Origin: Bacteroidota bacterium
GTDB lineage: Bacteria; Bacteroidota; Bacteroidia; AKYH767-A; OLB10
Direction: 5' to 3'
Assembly (NCBI GenBank): GCA_016714535.1
Contig: JADKDR010000005.1
Span: forward strand, 124,001 to 188,000
Length of the DNA stretch: 64,000 bases
How positions within the stretch are numbered: position 1 is the stretch's first letter; each line of letters opens with the position of its first letter. Under the pieces are notes generated by a model that searched no databases, was not told the origin of the DNA, and saw nothing but the letters and a program-made list of their open reading frames with translations. Shown here in pieces: positions 47,608 to 58,300 of the stretch. The position numbers were made by a program, and so were the translations under genes.

Positions 47608-50489
47608 ATGAAAAAAACAATAGGTATAATATGGTGCTTGGGCTTATTAATAAGTTTGAATGCACAGGATAGAAATTTTAAGGCGGACTTTCATAACATT
47701 CCGGTTGGTGCAAGTTTCGACTCTATATGCAACGTGTATGATGCGTGGTATGAAATTAATGGCAAGGGCCGTGGCTCGGGTTATGTACAATACAGCAGAT
47801 GGAAATATGACACGCAAATGCGATTGGATGATAATAGACGTATTGTGAATGCTACTGCCAAAACATGGGAAGCCTACTATGAGCATGAGCGTGCGCTAAA
47901 AACTAATCCCACGCAAAAGGGTATGATGGCACCGGTGGCGAATTGGGTATCGATGGGTCCTACAAATTTTACACTGGGGAAAACAGGTTATAGCGGAGGC
48001 ATGGGGCGTGTGAATACGGTAGCTTTTCAGGGCAACTCGTTTGGGGCATCGAACTTTTGGGTGGGAACGCCTGCTGGGGAATATGGAATACATCCATAGG
48101 CGGTAATGCATGGAATAGTTTAAGTAATGGATTGCCCGTGCTGGGGGTGAGTGGTATTTGTATAGAACCTTTCAATACAAATATTATATACATACTTACC
48201 GGTTATGGCGATGGAGGCAATACCAAGTCGGTAGGGGTGCTAAAAACTACCAATGGTGGACTTACTTGGAACACCACAGGATTATCATTTACCGTATTGC
48301 AAAGTATACGTGGATACAAATTGATGATGAGCCCTACTAATAGTAATTTATTGTATGCAGCAACATCTGATGGGTTGTATAAATCGGATAACGCTGCATC
48401 TACCTGGACCAAGGTGCTAACAGGAAATGCTCGCGATGCGGAGTTTAAGCCGGGTAACACATCTACTGTGTATTGTGCTGTGGGTACGGTTGTAAAGTAT
48501 AGCACTAATAGTGGTTCCACATGGAGTAACGCTATAGGCATACCGGGTAATAATATAGCGCGTATAGCTATAGCAGTTAGCCCGGCAGCACCTAACCGTG
48601 TGTATGCATTACTTGGGCAGGCATCAAAAATTGGTGGCTTTAGAGGTTTTTATGTGTCTAATAATAGTGGAGCTAATTTTAGTTTTAAGTCGAATTCGCC
48701 TGCTATATTAGGCTATGAGGAGAATGGCTCAAATGGTGATAGCTCAGCACAATGTGGATATGATTTGGCGTTGGCGGTACATACTACCAATCCATCAATT
48801 GTGATGGTTGGAGGTATAAATATTTGGCGCAGTGTGGATACGGGTGCTACATGGACACTATCAGCACATTGGGTGCAAAATGCTACGGATACTAACTATG
48901 TACATGCAGATATACATGATTTAAAATTTACCGATAATGATAATGTGTTGTATGCATGTAGCGATGGAGGTATTTTTAAAAGTCTCAATAATGGAAGCAC
49001 ATGGTTTGACATAAGCGCGGGACTAAATATTTCGCAGTACTATTCTATTGATATAAATCAAAGCAATAATAATTTTGTAATGGCCGGAGCACAAGATAAT
49101 GGCTGCAACTATATTAATGTGGGAGCAAATACTAATTTGCATGTCAAAGGTGCCGATGGCATGCAAGTAGCAATACAGCCATCAAATAATAATGTGATTT
49201 ATTATAGTTGGCAAGAAGGAGGAATGTTTAGAAGCGACTCGGGGGGCGCTGATGCATTGGAGCATTATATATCGCCACCGGGTTCTGGCAATGGTGCATT
49301 TTTTACACCATTTATTATGGATAAACAAAATGAAAGCAGGCTATATGCTGGTTACCGAAAAATATTCCGTACTAATAATAAAGGCGATAGCTGGGCAGCT
49401 ATTACAGATAGTTTATCTGGTAAGGTTTCGAGGCTTGCTCTTAGTACCAATAATAATCAACTTATGTTATGTGTAATTAATTCTAGTTCGGTGCTACGCA
49501 CAACGAATGCGCTGGCTGCACTGCCAACCTTTACAGCTGTAACTGATACAGATATTGTCTGGCCCATTTCGAATGTAGTTTTTAGCGAGCGCAATGCCGA
49601 TCAGGCTTTGCTTACTATGGGTGGATTTAATGCAAACAAAAAAGTAGTTTATAGTAACAATGGAGGTGTAACATGGACGCCCATAAATACGGGTTTGCCA
49701 AATGTGCCTGTAAATTGTGCAGCGTTTCATCCGGCTTACAACAACTACCTTTTTGTAGGTACAGATGTAGGCGTGTATATGTATGACTTGAATACGGGTG
49801 GCCCATGGGTAGCGTATAATAATGGTTTGCCCAACGTAATAGTGCGCGACTTGAAAGTTTATGCTGCAACTAACACCCTTGTAGCCGGCACATTTAGTCG
49901 CGGCTTGTGGCGTACTCCCTTACCACGTGTATGCCCCAGCAATTTATTTTTGGATAATACCAGTACCTCATCGGCTGCCGAGTATTGGCATGCCAGCAAT
50001 GGAGTAGAGAGTAGCGATAACATGACCTGGGGCAATGGTGCGGCAGTTACCTACAAGGCCAACGATTTTATACAAATAAATCCGGGATTTTTTGTTGGTA
50101 ATAGCATGACCTTTAATGCCAATATTGAGCCATGCGCAAACAATAACTTATTGATGAAACAAACCGGCACGCTCGAAGGACCTATGGTGCCGGAGTACAC
50201 AAGCGATACCCGCAAAACGTATGCTGAAGATAGCAGGGATTTGCAGGTATATCCCGTGCCGGTTGACGAAGCTTTCACCATACGATTTGTAATAGAGGAG
50301 CCAAGTGATGTAACGGTGAGTGTATATGATGTAAAAGGTAATTTTATAAAGTCGATATTGATGAACGAAAAACTCGATAGGGGAGTTTACAGTCAGGATG
50401 TATCGGCACTTGAATTAAGCAAAGGAATTTACCTGGTGCGGCTTTTAAAAAATTCGGAAGTAATTACCAAACGGATTACAAAAATGTAA
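47608..50489 (+). CDS. BNR/propeller secreted protein with T9SS type A sorting domain, one frameshift
   Basis: About 960 residues in two frames: 47608-48099 and 48057-50489. They join if one G is added to GGGG at about 48075-48078 (FWVGTPAGGIWNTSIGGNAW). A signal peptide (MKKTIGIIWCLGLLISLNAQ), a leader with WVSMGPTNFTLG and BNR repeats with Asp boxes (KTTNGGLTWNTTG, YSNNGGVTWTPIN) follow the same plan as the protein at 39408-42743 (which has GNWTSLGPSSWLT and FWxGTPSGGLWHS). The type A sorting domain is LQVYPVPVDEAFTI and KGIYLVRLLKNSEVITKRIT. It lacks the PKD and sandwich domains of its paralogue. It is likely surface-exported; no catalytic signature was seen. Confidence 0.88.
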
Positions 50490-50513
50490 ATGTTTTCTGT
50501 AGTTGATAAAATA

Positions 50514-50540
50514 AAAATGCAGCCATTGGCTGCATTTTTT
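50514..50540 (+). terminator. Rho-independent terminator of the BNR protein gene
   Basis: AAAATGCAGCC-ATT-GGCTGCATTTT (11 bp perfect stem) ending in a run of six T, about 25 bases after the stop at 50489. Confidence 0.9.
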
Positions 50541-50958
50541 GGTTTGGGGTTAAAGTTAGTAAGGGGTAACGTAACTGGTTACAAACTTAATTTTTGTGCA
50601 CAAGGATTGGCTTATACATAAAGGGATATCGAAACAATAACGGTATAGGGTATTAGTTACTAATGCCTTTATTTTTTCTATTTTAGTAATGGCTTTGTGT
50701 ATAAAACGCGCTGAAGACAGTGCACTTTTGAAAAAGTGCTATTTTTTACAAATTCGATTTTTTTATTTCTTATTAACAAGGAAGTTATATATTTGTCTTC
50801 GAATTGAATCCATTAGGATGATTTTTGACACTCGCCTTACCCTGAATTAACATTCAAAACTACGCTAACCAATTCCAAAAGGGAGTGCATAACTATCCTG
50901 TAGATTAGCAGGAACCATTGTCTTGTTTTATTTTTATTTTGACTATTAAAAAGAACCT
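50541..50958 (+). promoter_or_regulatory. Leader region of the TIR-STAND operon, with a -7-like element
   Basis: About 420 bases without a gene. TATATTTG at 50788-50795 matches TANNTTTG, with TTTC (not TTTG) 18 bases upstream. If used, the transcript would have a leader of about 155 bases before the ATG at 50959. No riboswitch-like fold or repeat was recognised in it. Confidence 0.4.
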
Positions 50959-52509
50959 ATGACACTAAACAAGGATATCTTTATAAGCTACGCACACCAC
51001 GATAACCAGCTACTTCCTGGTGACAAGGAGGGGTGGGTTACCGAATTCCACAAGGCTCTGGAAGTTATGGTAGGGGAGTATCTAGGCAAGGTACCCGTTA
51101 TATGGCGTGATTCCAAACTTCAGGGCAACGACATGTTTTCTGATGAAATTACCGAAAAATTCCAGGAACTTAAAGTAATGATTTCTGTAATCTCCCCTAG
51201 GTATCTCGAATCAGAATGGTGCACCAAAGAAGTGAATGGTTTTTATGATATAGCTCAGACTAATGGTGGTATAAGTATAGAAAATAAGGCGCGGATTTTT
51301 AAAATAATAAAAACACCAGTTGAGTTAAAAGAGTTGCCTGAACGATTAAAGCCGATATTAGCCTACGAATTTTTTAGTACGGATACTACAACAGGTACAA
51401 CACGTGCTTTTAAAAAAATATTTGGTAATGAAAGCGAGGTAGCTTTTTGGACCAAAATGGATGAAGTGGCACAACACCTTGCTAAATTAATTAAAAAGTT
51501 AAATTCAGCTTCGACACAAATACAAGTGGTTGAAAAAAGTGCAACCGTTGTAAATGACAGGAAATTTAATAAACGCACCATTTACCTTGCCGAAACAACA
51601 AGTGATGTGCGTGAGTTTCGCGATAACCTGAGGCGTGAACTCGAAGATCATGGATTTAGAATATTTCCTGATAAAAATCTTACCCTGGTTGATGATGCAT
51701 TTAAGAAAGAAGTAGAGGAGTATTTAAAACAATCTTCTCTATCCTTACATATAATAGGTTCAAAGTATGGAACCATACCCGAGGACTCAGACAAATCAAT
51801 TTTGTTATTGCAGAACGAGGCTGCTGCTGCTCAAGGCGCATCAGCAGGGCTAAGCCGGCTTATATGGGTGCCACCTATCGATAATCCTGCCGAAGAACGA
51901 CTTAAACCATTTATTGAACATTTAAAACAAAAGGAGGACTTGCAAAATCTTTCTGATTTGCTGGTAGGTTCACAAGAAGATTTTAAGCATGCAATATTTG
52001 ATACCATACGAAAACTAGATGAACATGATAAGGCTGTGGAGTTAGCCAGGCAAAAGGCCAAAGCAGCACCGGTTGCAAACAACAATGCGGTCTCTAGCCA
52101 AAATTCGGGTCCCCGGGTTATCTATCTTATTTGCGATAAGCGAGATCTTGAAAACACCAAAGATTTAGAAGACTATTTATTTGGATGCGGATATGATGTA
52201 ATGCTTCCGATATTTGAAAGTGATGAGGCGGAAGAGCGGAAGATAAACGATGAATACCTTAGCCTGTGCGATGCAGCTGTAATATATTACGGTCAGGCCA
52301 ATGAGGCATGGCTGCGTAGCAGGTCAAGTGATTTGGCACGTAAACCGGGATTGCCCAATAGCAAACCATTGCTTGCAAAATTAGTGTATTTGGCAGAGCC
52401 ATCAACTCCACAAAAAGAACGATTCAGATCGCACGACCTCATGATAGCAAATGGCCTCAACGGATTAAACAAAGATAATTTCAATGCCTTTATTGATTCA
52501 CTTAAATAA
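50959..52509 (+). CDS. TIR-domain protein with two further TIR-like segments
   Basis: A 516-residue cytoplasmic protein, first gene of a four-gene operon. Residues 1 to about 175 are a TIR domain: KDIFISYAHHDNQLL, then PVIWRDSKLQGNDMF, and VISPRYLESEWCTKEV. In this last motif Glu91 sits where NAD-cleaving TIR domains have their catalytic Glu. Residues about 205-310 (RTIYLAETTSDVREFRDNLR, HGFRIFPD, LSLHIIGSKYGTIPED) resemble DUF4062 and other TIR-like folds. Residues about 385-516 (RVIYLICDKRDLENTKDLED, YDVMLPIFESDEAE, CDAAVIYYGQAN) look like a third Rossmann/TIR-like unit. The two segments are joined by a helical linker rich in Ala and Lys. NADase or nucleotide signalling is inferred from the first domain. 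The STAND gene starts 6 bp after it. Confidence 0.87.
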   Translation: MTLNKDIFISYAHHDNQLLPGDKEGWVTEFHKALEVMVGEYLGKVPVIWRDSKLQGNDMFSDEITEKFQELKVMISVISPRYLESEWCTKEVNGFYDIAQTNGGISIENKARIFKIIKTPVELKELPERLKPILAYEFFSTDTTTGTTRAFKKIFGNESEVAFWTKMDEVAQHLAKLIKKLNSASTQIQVVEKSATVVNDRKFNKRTIYLAETTSDVREFRDNLRRELEDHGFRIFPDKNLTLVDDAFKKEVEEYLKQSSLSLHIIGSKYGTIPEDSDKSILLLQNEAAAAQGASAGLSRLIWVPPIDNPAEERLKPFIEHLKQKEDLQNLSDLLVGSQEDFKHAIFDTIRKLDEHDKAVELARQKAKAAPVANNNAVSSQNSGPRVIYLICDKRDLENTKDLEDYLFGCGYDVMLPIFESDEAEERKINDEYLSLCDAAVIYYGQANEAWLRSRSSDLARKPGLPNSKPLLAKLVYLAEPSTPQKERFRSHDLMIANGLNGLNKDNFNAFIDSLK

Positions 52510-52515
52510 TACAAT

Positions 52516-55317
52516 ATGGGTATACGTCCAGGTAAATTAAAAAATCCTTTTGTTGGTTTACGCTCCTACGAAGAAGAGGAAGATTATTTATTTTTTGGTC
52601 GCAGTGCAGAAATAAATGACTTACTTAAAAAGTTTAGTACAAGCAGGTTTCTTGCTGTACTTGGTTCATCGGGCAGCGGCAAATCATCATTAGTAAAGTC
52701 AGGATTTTTGCCTGCAATTTATAGTGGCTTCTTAAGTGCAGGTCACAACTGGCGAGTAGCACTGATGCGTCCCGGTGATAATCCTATTGGTAATCTGTCG
52801 CAGGCGCTTGCCCAGGATTCGGTATTGTATAACACGGCTGCAAATCCCGAAATTCCGCGAAGTGCAATTATAGAAGCAGTACTTAGGCGAAGCGGAAATG
52901 GGCTTATCAATGTTTACGATCGTGCAAACCTGACGGAAACCGAAAACCTATTAATAATTGTTGATCAGTTTGAAGAGTTGTTTCGCTTTAACCGATTTGA
53001 AAAACTGATACATGAGGAAAGAAGTGATGCACTTAATTTTATAAACCTGCTGCTAACAGCTGCATCACAAACGGTGGCGCCAATTTATGTGCTCATTACC
53101 ATGCGTTCCGATTTTCTTGGCGACTGTTCGCAGTTTAGAGGGCTACCCGAAGCAATTAATAGTGGGCAATACCTTGTGCCACGTATGACGCGTGATCAGA
53201 TACGCGAAGCCATCAACGGCCCTATTAAAATTAGCGGTACCGATATTACTCCGCGTTTGCTTACTAAACTGCTCAACGATCTTGGTAATAACACCGATCA
53301 GTTACCCATCTTGCAACATGCCTTAATGCGTACATGGGATGCCTGGCACGATCGCAATCAACCCGATGCTTTCATCGATATGGAAGATTACGAAAAAATT
53401 GGATCGTTAGAAACTGCGCTATCGCAACACGCTGACATAGCATATGGTGAACTCAACGAACCGCAGCAAAAGATTTGCGAACTAATGTTTAAGGCACTTA
53501 CCGACATTACTGCAGATGCCCGTGGCACACGAAGACCTCAGAATATAAAGGAGCTAAGCGATATTTCGAAAATGCCCGAATCCGAAGTTATTAAAGTGGT
53601 AGATGTTTTTCGGAAGCAAGGTCGTACCTTTTTGATGACGCAATCAAATGTTACAAACCTATCAAGCGATTCGATAATTGATATTTCGCATGAAAGCATT
53701 ATGCGAATATGGGAGCGCCTCCTTGTGTGGAATAAGCAAGAGGCAGAAAGCGGAAAAATATTTATTCGTCTGGCCGAAGATGCGCAATTATATTTTGACC
53801 AACGGCTGGCACTCTATCGAGATGGCGACCCGGAGCTTGCCATTGCTGCTAAATGGTACAAGGATACTAATCCTAATGCCGAATGGGCAAAGCGATATAA
53901 AGGTGATTTTGAGAAAGCCATAGTCTTTTTGAAAAAAAGTGAAGAAAGTGCTAGACAAGAACAGGAAGAGAAAAAACGCATCGCCAGAAAAAAGAGACGG
54001 TATGCCATAGGGGTGGCTATATTTTTTGGGTTACTCGCTTTAGCAGGAGCAATTATTGCCATATGGACTAATAGTTTAAAAGAAGAAGCAGTCACTGCTA
54101 AGAAATTATCTGATAGCGCTGCGGTTTATGCAGATTCGGTGCGCGTGGTATCCGATACATTGAGAGCAGAAGCTATTCGCGACAAAGAGAACGCCATTCT
54201 TTTAGAAGCAGCCGCTGACTCTGCTAAAGATGTTGCGGAAGAGCAAACGAAATTAGCCGAAAAAAAAACAAAAGAAGTTGAGGAATTGCTCGATCAGCTT
54301 GAACAGGAGCAACTGGAACTAGAAAAAACTTACAAGGCTCTTGTGGATAAAAGCCGTAAGATTGCTGCATCAGCCTATAAAGATTCTATTAGAGAAGGTC
54401 CTACCTCGGTTAGTGAAATCAAAAAAAGTTCGTATGATGTAAAACTTGTAGCTTATCTATATCATCTGGCTTATCTTAATGATAAGGCTAAAAATATCGA
54501 TCTCTATCCTAAAGTTTTTGCAAGCCTTACCGCTAACGACAATAAAGATTTGGTATTAGCACAAATTTCCAGTATTGGTTTTTCGGATACGGTAGCACTT
54601 GGCAATAATGCTAAAATTTTGCGCGGTAAAAATAAATCGAAAATAGTGCTCAACCTTGAAGGACATCAAGTGGAACTAACTAAAGAAGGCAATACAAACA
54701 TCGAATGTCTGACTGCAAATGCTAGCGATAGCCTTATTTTTTGCGCCACCGATAATAATAGCATCGAAGTTTATAAATATAACAATCGTTATAAATTATC
54801 AAAACAAGCAACCATACTTATGAATGGGTTGGTAACTGCTATTGATTATAATGCAGCCAACAAGGTAATTTATTTTGGCTTGCGAACCGGTGAAATAGGA
54901 TATATACAATACAGCAACAATACCTATGAAAAAATCAAACCGGTGTATGAAAATGAATTGGGTTCAAGAGTTACATCCATCGATTTTTTTGAATATAAGA
55001 GCAAATATTATTTGCTGGCTTCAAGCCAAAGAGGTAAGGTTACGGTATACGATGTTGGCAATGTCGAATTGGGAAATGTTTCAAGTTTTTTGATTCCTGA
55101 TAAAAAACTAACAGGAATTGAGTTGCCTATAAATTTACGCGAAATTCAGTATGCCCGTTTTGATGAAGCTAAAGGAAAAGTGCTGCTAGCAGCAGCAAAG
55201 GGAAATTATAGTTGGAATCCTTTTACCGAAGAAATTGTTGAATTGCTAAAGAATGAAATAAATAAGAACAGAAAATCTGATTTAGAGAAAATATCAAATG
55301 AAACAAAATGGTACTAA
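52516..55317 (+). CDS. Membrane-anchored nSTAND1-type NTPase with coiled coil and propeller-like C-terminus
   Basis: A 933-residue signal-transducing NTPase. It starts KNPFVGLRSYEEEEDYLFFG, the usual lead-in to an nSTAND1 domain. Walker A is GSSGSGKSSLVKSG (about 50-63), Walker B is LLIIVDQFEELFRF with Asp150 and Glu153-154, and a sensor region is ITMRSDFLGDC. A helical arm with NNTDQLPILQHALMRTWDAW and a winged-helix-like part follow. A membrane helix lies at about 497-519 (YAIGVAIFFGLLALAGAIIA), then about 100 residues of coiled coil (VEELLDQLEQEQLELEKTYK). The last 280 residues are beta-rich with weak WD40-like periodicity (SDSLIFCATDNNSIEVYKY). The effector is not fused but encoded just upstream. 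The stop overlaps the next gene by 10 bp. It probably senses a signal through the propeller and switches with ATP. Confidence 0.87.
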   Translation: MGIRPGKLKNPFVGLRSYEEEEDYLFFGRSAEINDLLKKFSTSRFLAVLGSSGSGKSSLVKSGFLPAIYSGFLSAGHNWRVALMRPGDNPIGNLSQALAQDSVLYNTAANPEIPRSAIIEAVLRRSGNGLINVYDRANLTETENLLIIVDQFEELFRFNRFEKLIHEERSDALNFINLLLTAASQTVAPIYVLITMRSDFLGDCSQFRGLPEAINSGQYLVPRMTRDQIREAINGPIKISGTDITPRLLTKLLNDLGNNTDQLPILQHALMRTWDAWHDRNQPDAFIDMEDYEKIGSLETALSQHADIAYGELNEPQQKICELMFKALTDITADARGTRRPQNIKELSDISKMPESEVIKVVDVFRKQGRTFLMTQSNVTNLSSDSIIDISHESIMRIWERLLVWNKQEAESGKIFIRLAEDAQLYFDQRLALYRDGDPELAIAAKWYKDTNPNAEWAKRYKGDFEKAIVFLKKSEESARQEQEEKKRIARKKRRYAIGVAIFFGLLALAGAIIAIWTNSLKEEAVTAKKLSDSAAVYADSVRVVSDTLRAEAIRDKENAILLEAAADSAKDVAEEQTKLAEKKTKEVEELLDQLEQEQLELEKTYKALVDKSRKIAASAYKDSIREGPTSVSEIKKSSYDVKLVAYLYHLAYLNDKAKNIDLYPKVFASLTANDNKDLVLAQISSIGFSDTVALGNNAKILRGKNKSKIVLNLEGHQVELTKEGNTNIECLTANASDSLIFCATDNNSIEVYKYNNRYKLSKQATILMNGLVTAIDYNAANKVIYFGLRTGEIGYIQYSNNTYEKIKPVYENELGSRVTSIDFFEYKSKYYLLASSQRGKVTVYDVGNVELGNVSSFLIPDKKLTGIELPINLREIQYARFDEAKGKVLLAAAKGNYSWNPFTEEIVELLKNEINKNRKSDLEKISNETKWY

Positions 55318-58300
55318 CTAATATTAAATATAGCAGCATTATTCTTTGTATACTCATGTTATGGAGTAGTGTGTATAATTTAAATGCACAATGTGGCTTA
55401 ACTATTAACCCTGCTAGTGCTTCTTTATGTCTGGGTAATAGTATTGCATTAAATGCAAGCGACACTGGCAATGCTGCACCATTCAGATGGAGCCCTGCTG
55501 CAGGGCTTAGTAGCACCACAGGAGCTAATATAGTAGCTTCGCCAACCAGCACAACTACTTACACACTTAAGAAAAATGGCTGCCCTGACAGTGCTACTAT
55601 AACAATTACAGTTAAGCAACTTTATATAATTGCGGCCGCAGCCGATAGCTTGTGTGAGGATGATCAGCTTTTGTTATCATCATTGGCACTTGGCGGCAAT
55701 GGAGTTTACAGTTATAATTGGAGTGGCCCCAATGGTTTTATTTCTAGTGCAGCAAATCCAAATGTCCCAAATGTTAGTAGTGTAAATGGAGGAACATATA
55801 TAGTAACGGTAACAAGCAATGGTTGTTCAATATCTGATTCGGTATATGTTATCGTAAATCCATTGCCTATAGCAAATCAATTACCCGATACCTTTATTTG
55901 CAATGGTTCATTAATGGGTAATGGTTTCATTTTTTCGAGCACTCCGCCCGGTGCAACTTTTACCTGGACATGCTCCCAGAATATTAACTTTGGTATTTCG
56001 GGTAGCGGGGATATTCCTGCATTTACGGCTACCAATACGGGTGCACAAAATATTAGTGAAACCGTATTTTTCAATCCGGTTTTAAAAGGGTGTATAGGAA
56101 CAAATGAAAATTTCAAAATTACTATAAAGCCAACTCCAAAATTGACTAGTTCTACCGAGGAACACTTGTGCGATAAGAGTAATTTTAGTTACACCGCCAC
56201 TGCCCAACCCCAAAATTCTTTGTTCTCGTGGGCACGGGCGGCAGATGTATTTGGTAATGTGGCAAATTCGGGCAACAATGCAACAATTAATGAGAATCTG
56301 TTTAATAACTCAGTATTGCCAATTGAAGTAATGTATGTCTACACGCTTACCCGACCTGGAATTGTAAACCCATGCCCTAAAATTGACACACTAAAAGTAA
56401 CTGTTAATCCTACTCCCGTGCTTGACATTATAAGCAATTATTCTTACTGCAATGGAGAAGTTGTGATGCCTATTGCCTTCAGCACGTTGACACCCAATGC
56501 GGCAATAGAATGGACAAGCAGCGACAATGTAGGTTTTGGCATTGCGGGAATTAATGCCATTCAGGGATTTGTGGCCACTAATAATACTGGTGTGCCAATA
56601 GTTGCAACTATTACAGTAAAAATTAAGGCAAGTGAAGATTCTTGTGTCGGGCTCAACAAAACGTTTACGATTACCGTTAACTCTTCACCCCGCTTGAGTT
56701 CAACACAGGATACCATCATTTGTAACAGTACCAGCTTCAACCATTTGGCTACAAGTCAAACACCAAACCTTGATTTTAGTTGGACTCGAGCTGGCGTTGC
56801 AGGTATTAATGGAGGATTGGCGGCTGCAGGAAATGATTCTTTAATAAATGAAGTGCTAGTAAACACCGATACTATTCCCATTGCTGTTTGGTACATTTTT
56901 CAAATGGCTAACAATTCAGGCACATGTGTTGGAAAAGACTCTATGCGAGTTACAGTTATCCCGACCCCGCAGTTGTCATCCGATACTAGTCCAATAAGTA
57001 TTTGCAGCGGTAGTTTATTAGTATACAATGCTACAAGTGCAACCGGGAGCAGTGTTTTCCTGGACGCGCGGTGCAGTTATTGGTATCAATAATGATACTG
57101 CATCTTTTGGCAATTCAAATCTAATTCAAGAAGTACTTCTTAATAATACCGATTCAATAAAAACGATAACGTATAATATTTCTATATCAACTGCTGATAC
57201 GTGTACGTTTAATGTGCAGGCAATAACTGTAACAGTATACCCTGCACCTAAACTTTCAAATGTTGTTACCGGTTTCAGTACTTGTAATGATGCGGTATTT
57301 AATTTTACTGCTACCAGCAACACGCAAGGCACTATAACTTATGTTTGGAAAAGGGATTCCGTGCAAGGTATTACACCTTATACAAGTTCAGGAACAGGAA
57401 ATACTATAAGCGAAGCGCTAAATAACAGCACTCCGTTTATTCAGGTTGTCACCTATGCTATGACTATTATTGCAAATAATTGCTCTACTATTCAACATGT
57501 GACTGACACCGTTTTTCCTACTCCCTTGTTAACGGATACTATACTTGCTGATACGATTTGCAGTGGCAGTAGTTATGTTTATAATGCAAGCAGTTTAACA
57601 CCCGGAGTTGTTTTTTCTTGGTCGCGCGCGGCAGTTCCCAACATTAATGGAGGTTTACCGGCCAATGGATCATCAAGCCTTATACAGGACACATTAATAA
57701 ATTCAACCAATACAGTCATAACAGTTACTTATTCGGTTGGTTTAACTGCCTATGGTTGCCCTACCAACTTTCAGAATATAACAGTAGCTGTTAATCCAAC
57801 GCCATTATTATCAAATACAGTTTTGCTAAAAGATAGTGTGTGTAGTGGCAAATTATTTTTGCGAAATCTTTCAGCGAATATATCGAACACGAGTTTTGAA
57901 TGGGTAAGAAATCCGGTGCTGGGAATTTCGCCTCTGTCAAACAGTGGTAACACAGCAAACATCAGCGAAACGCTTGTGAATGCTAACTCATTCGCTATTG
58001 ATGTTACATATATTGTTAAACTTACCACACCTGAAGGCTGCATCAATACGCAAAATATTATTGTTACTGTATTGCCCAAACCGGTTTTGCTTGATAGCGT
58101 AAAACGCGATACCATTTGTAGTGGATCTGTTTATAGTTATATTGGATTGAGTGCAACTTCGAACACCACCTTAGTTTGGCAGCGGAGTCCGGTTAGCGGT
58201 ATAATACCGCTTTCGGCAGTAGGTACTACCAATTTAATTAAGGATTCCATCATCAATATAACGGCATCCCCAATTGTGGTGAAATATTTTTATACAATAA

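Noticed and set aside
50959..55317. Thoeris or Avs defence system
   Set aside because: Thoeris needs a SIR2-SLOG ThsA partner, which is absent. Avs proteins have the effector fused to the STAND core, and here it is a separate gene with secreted partners.
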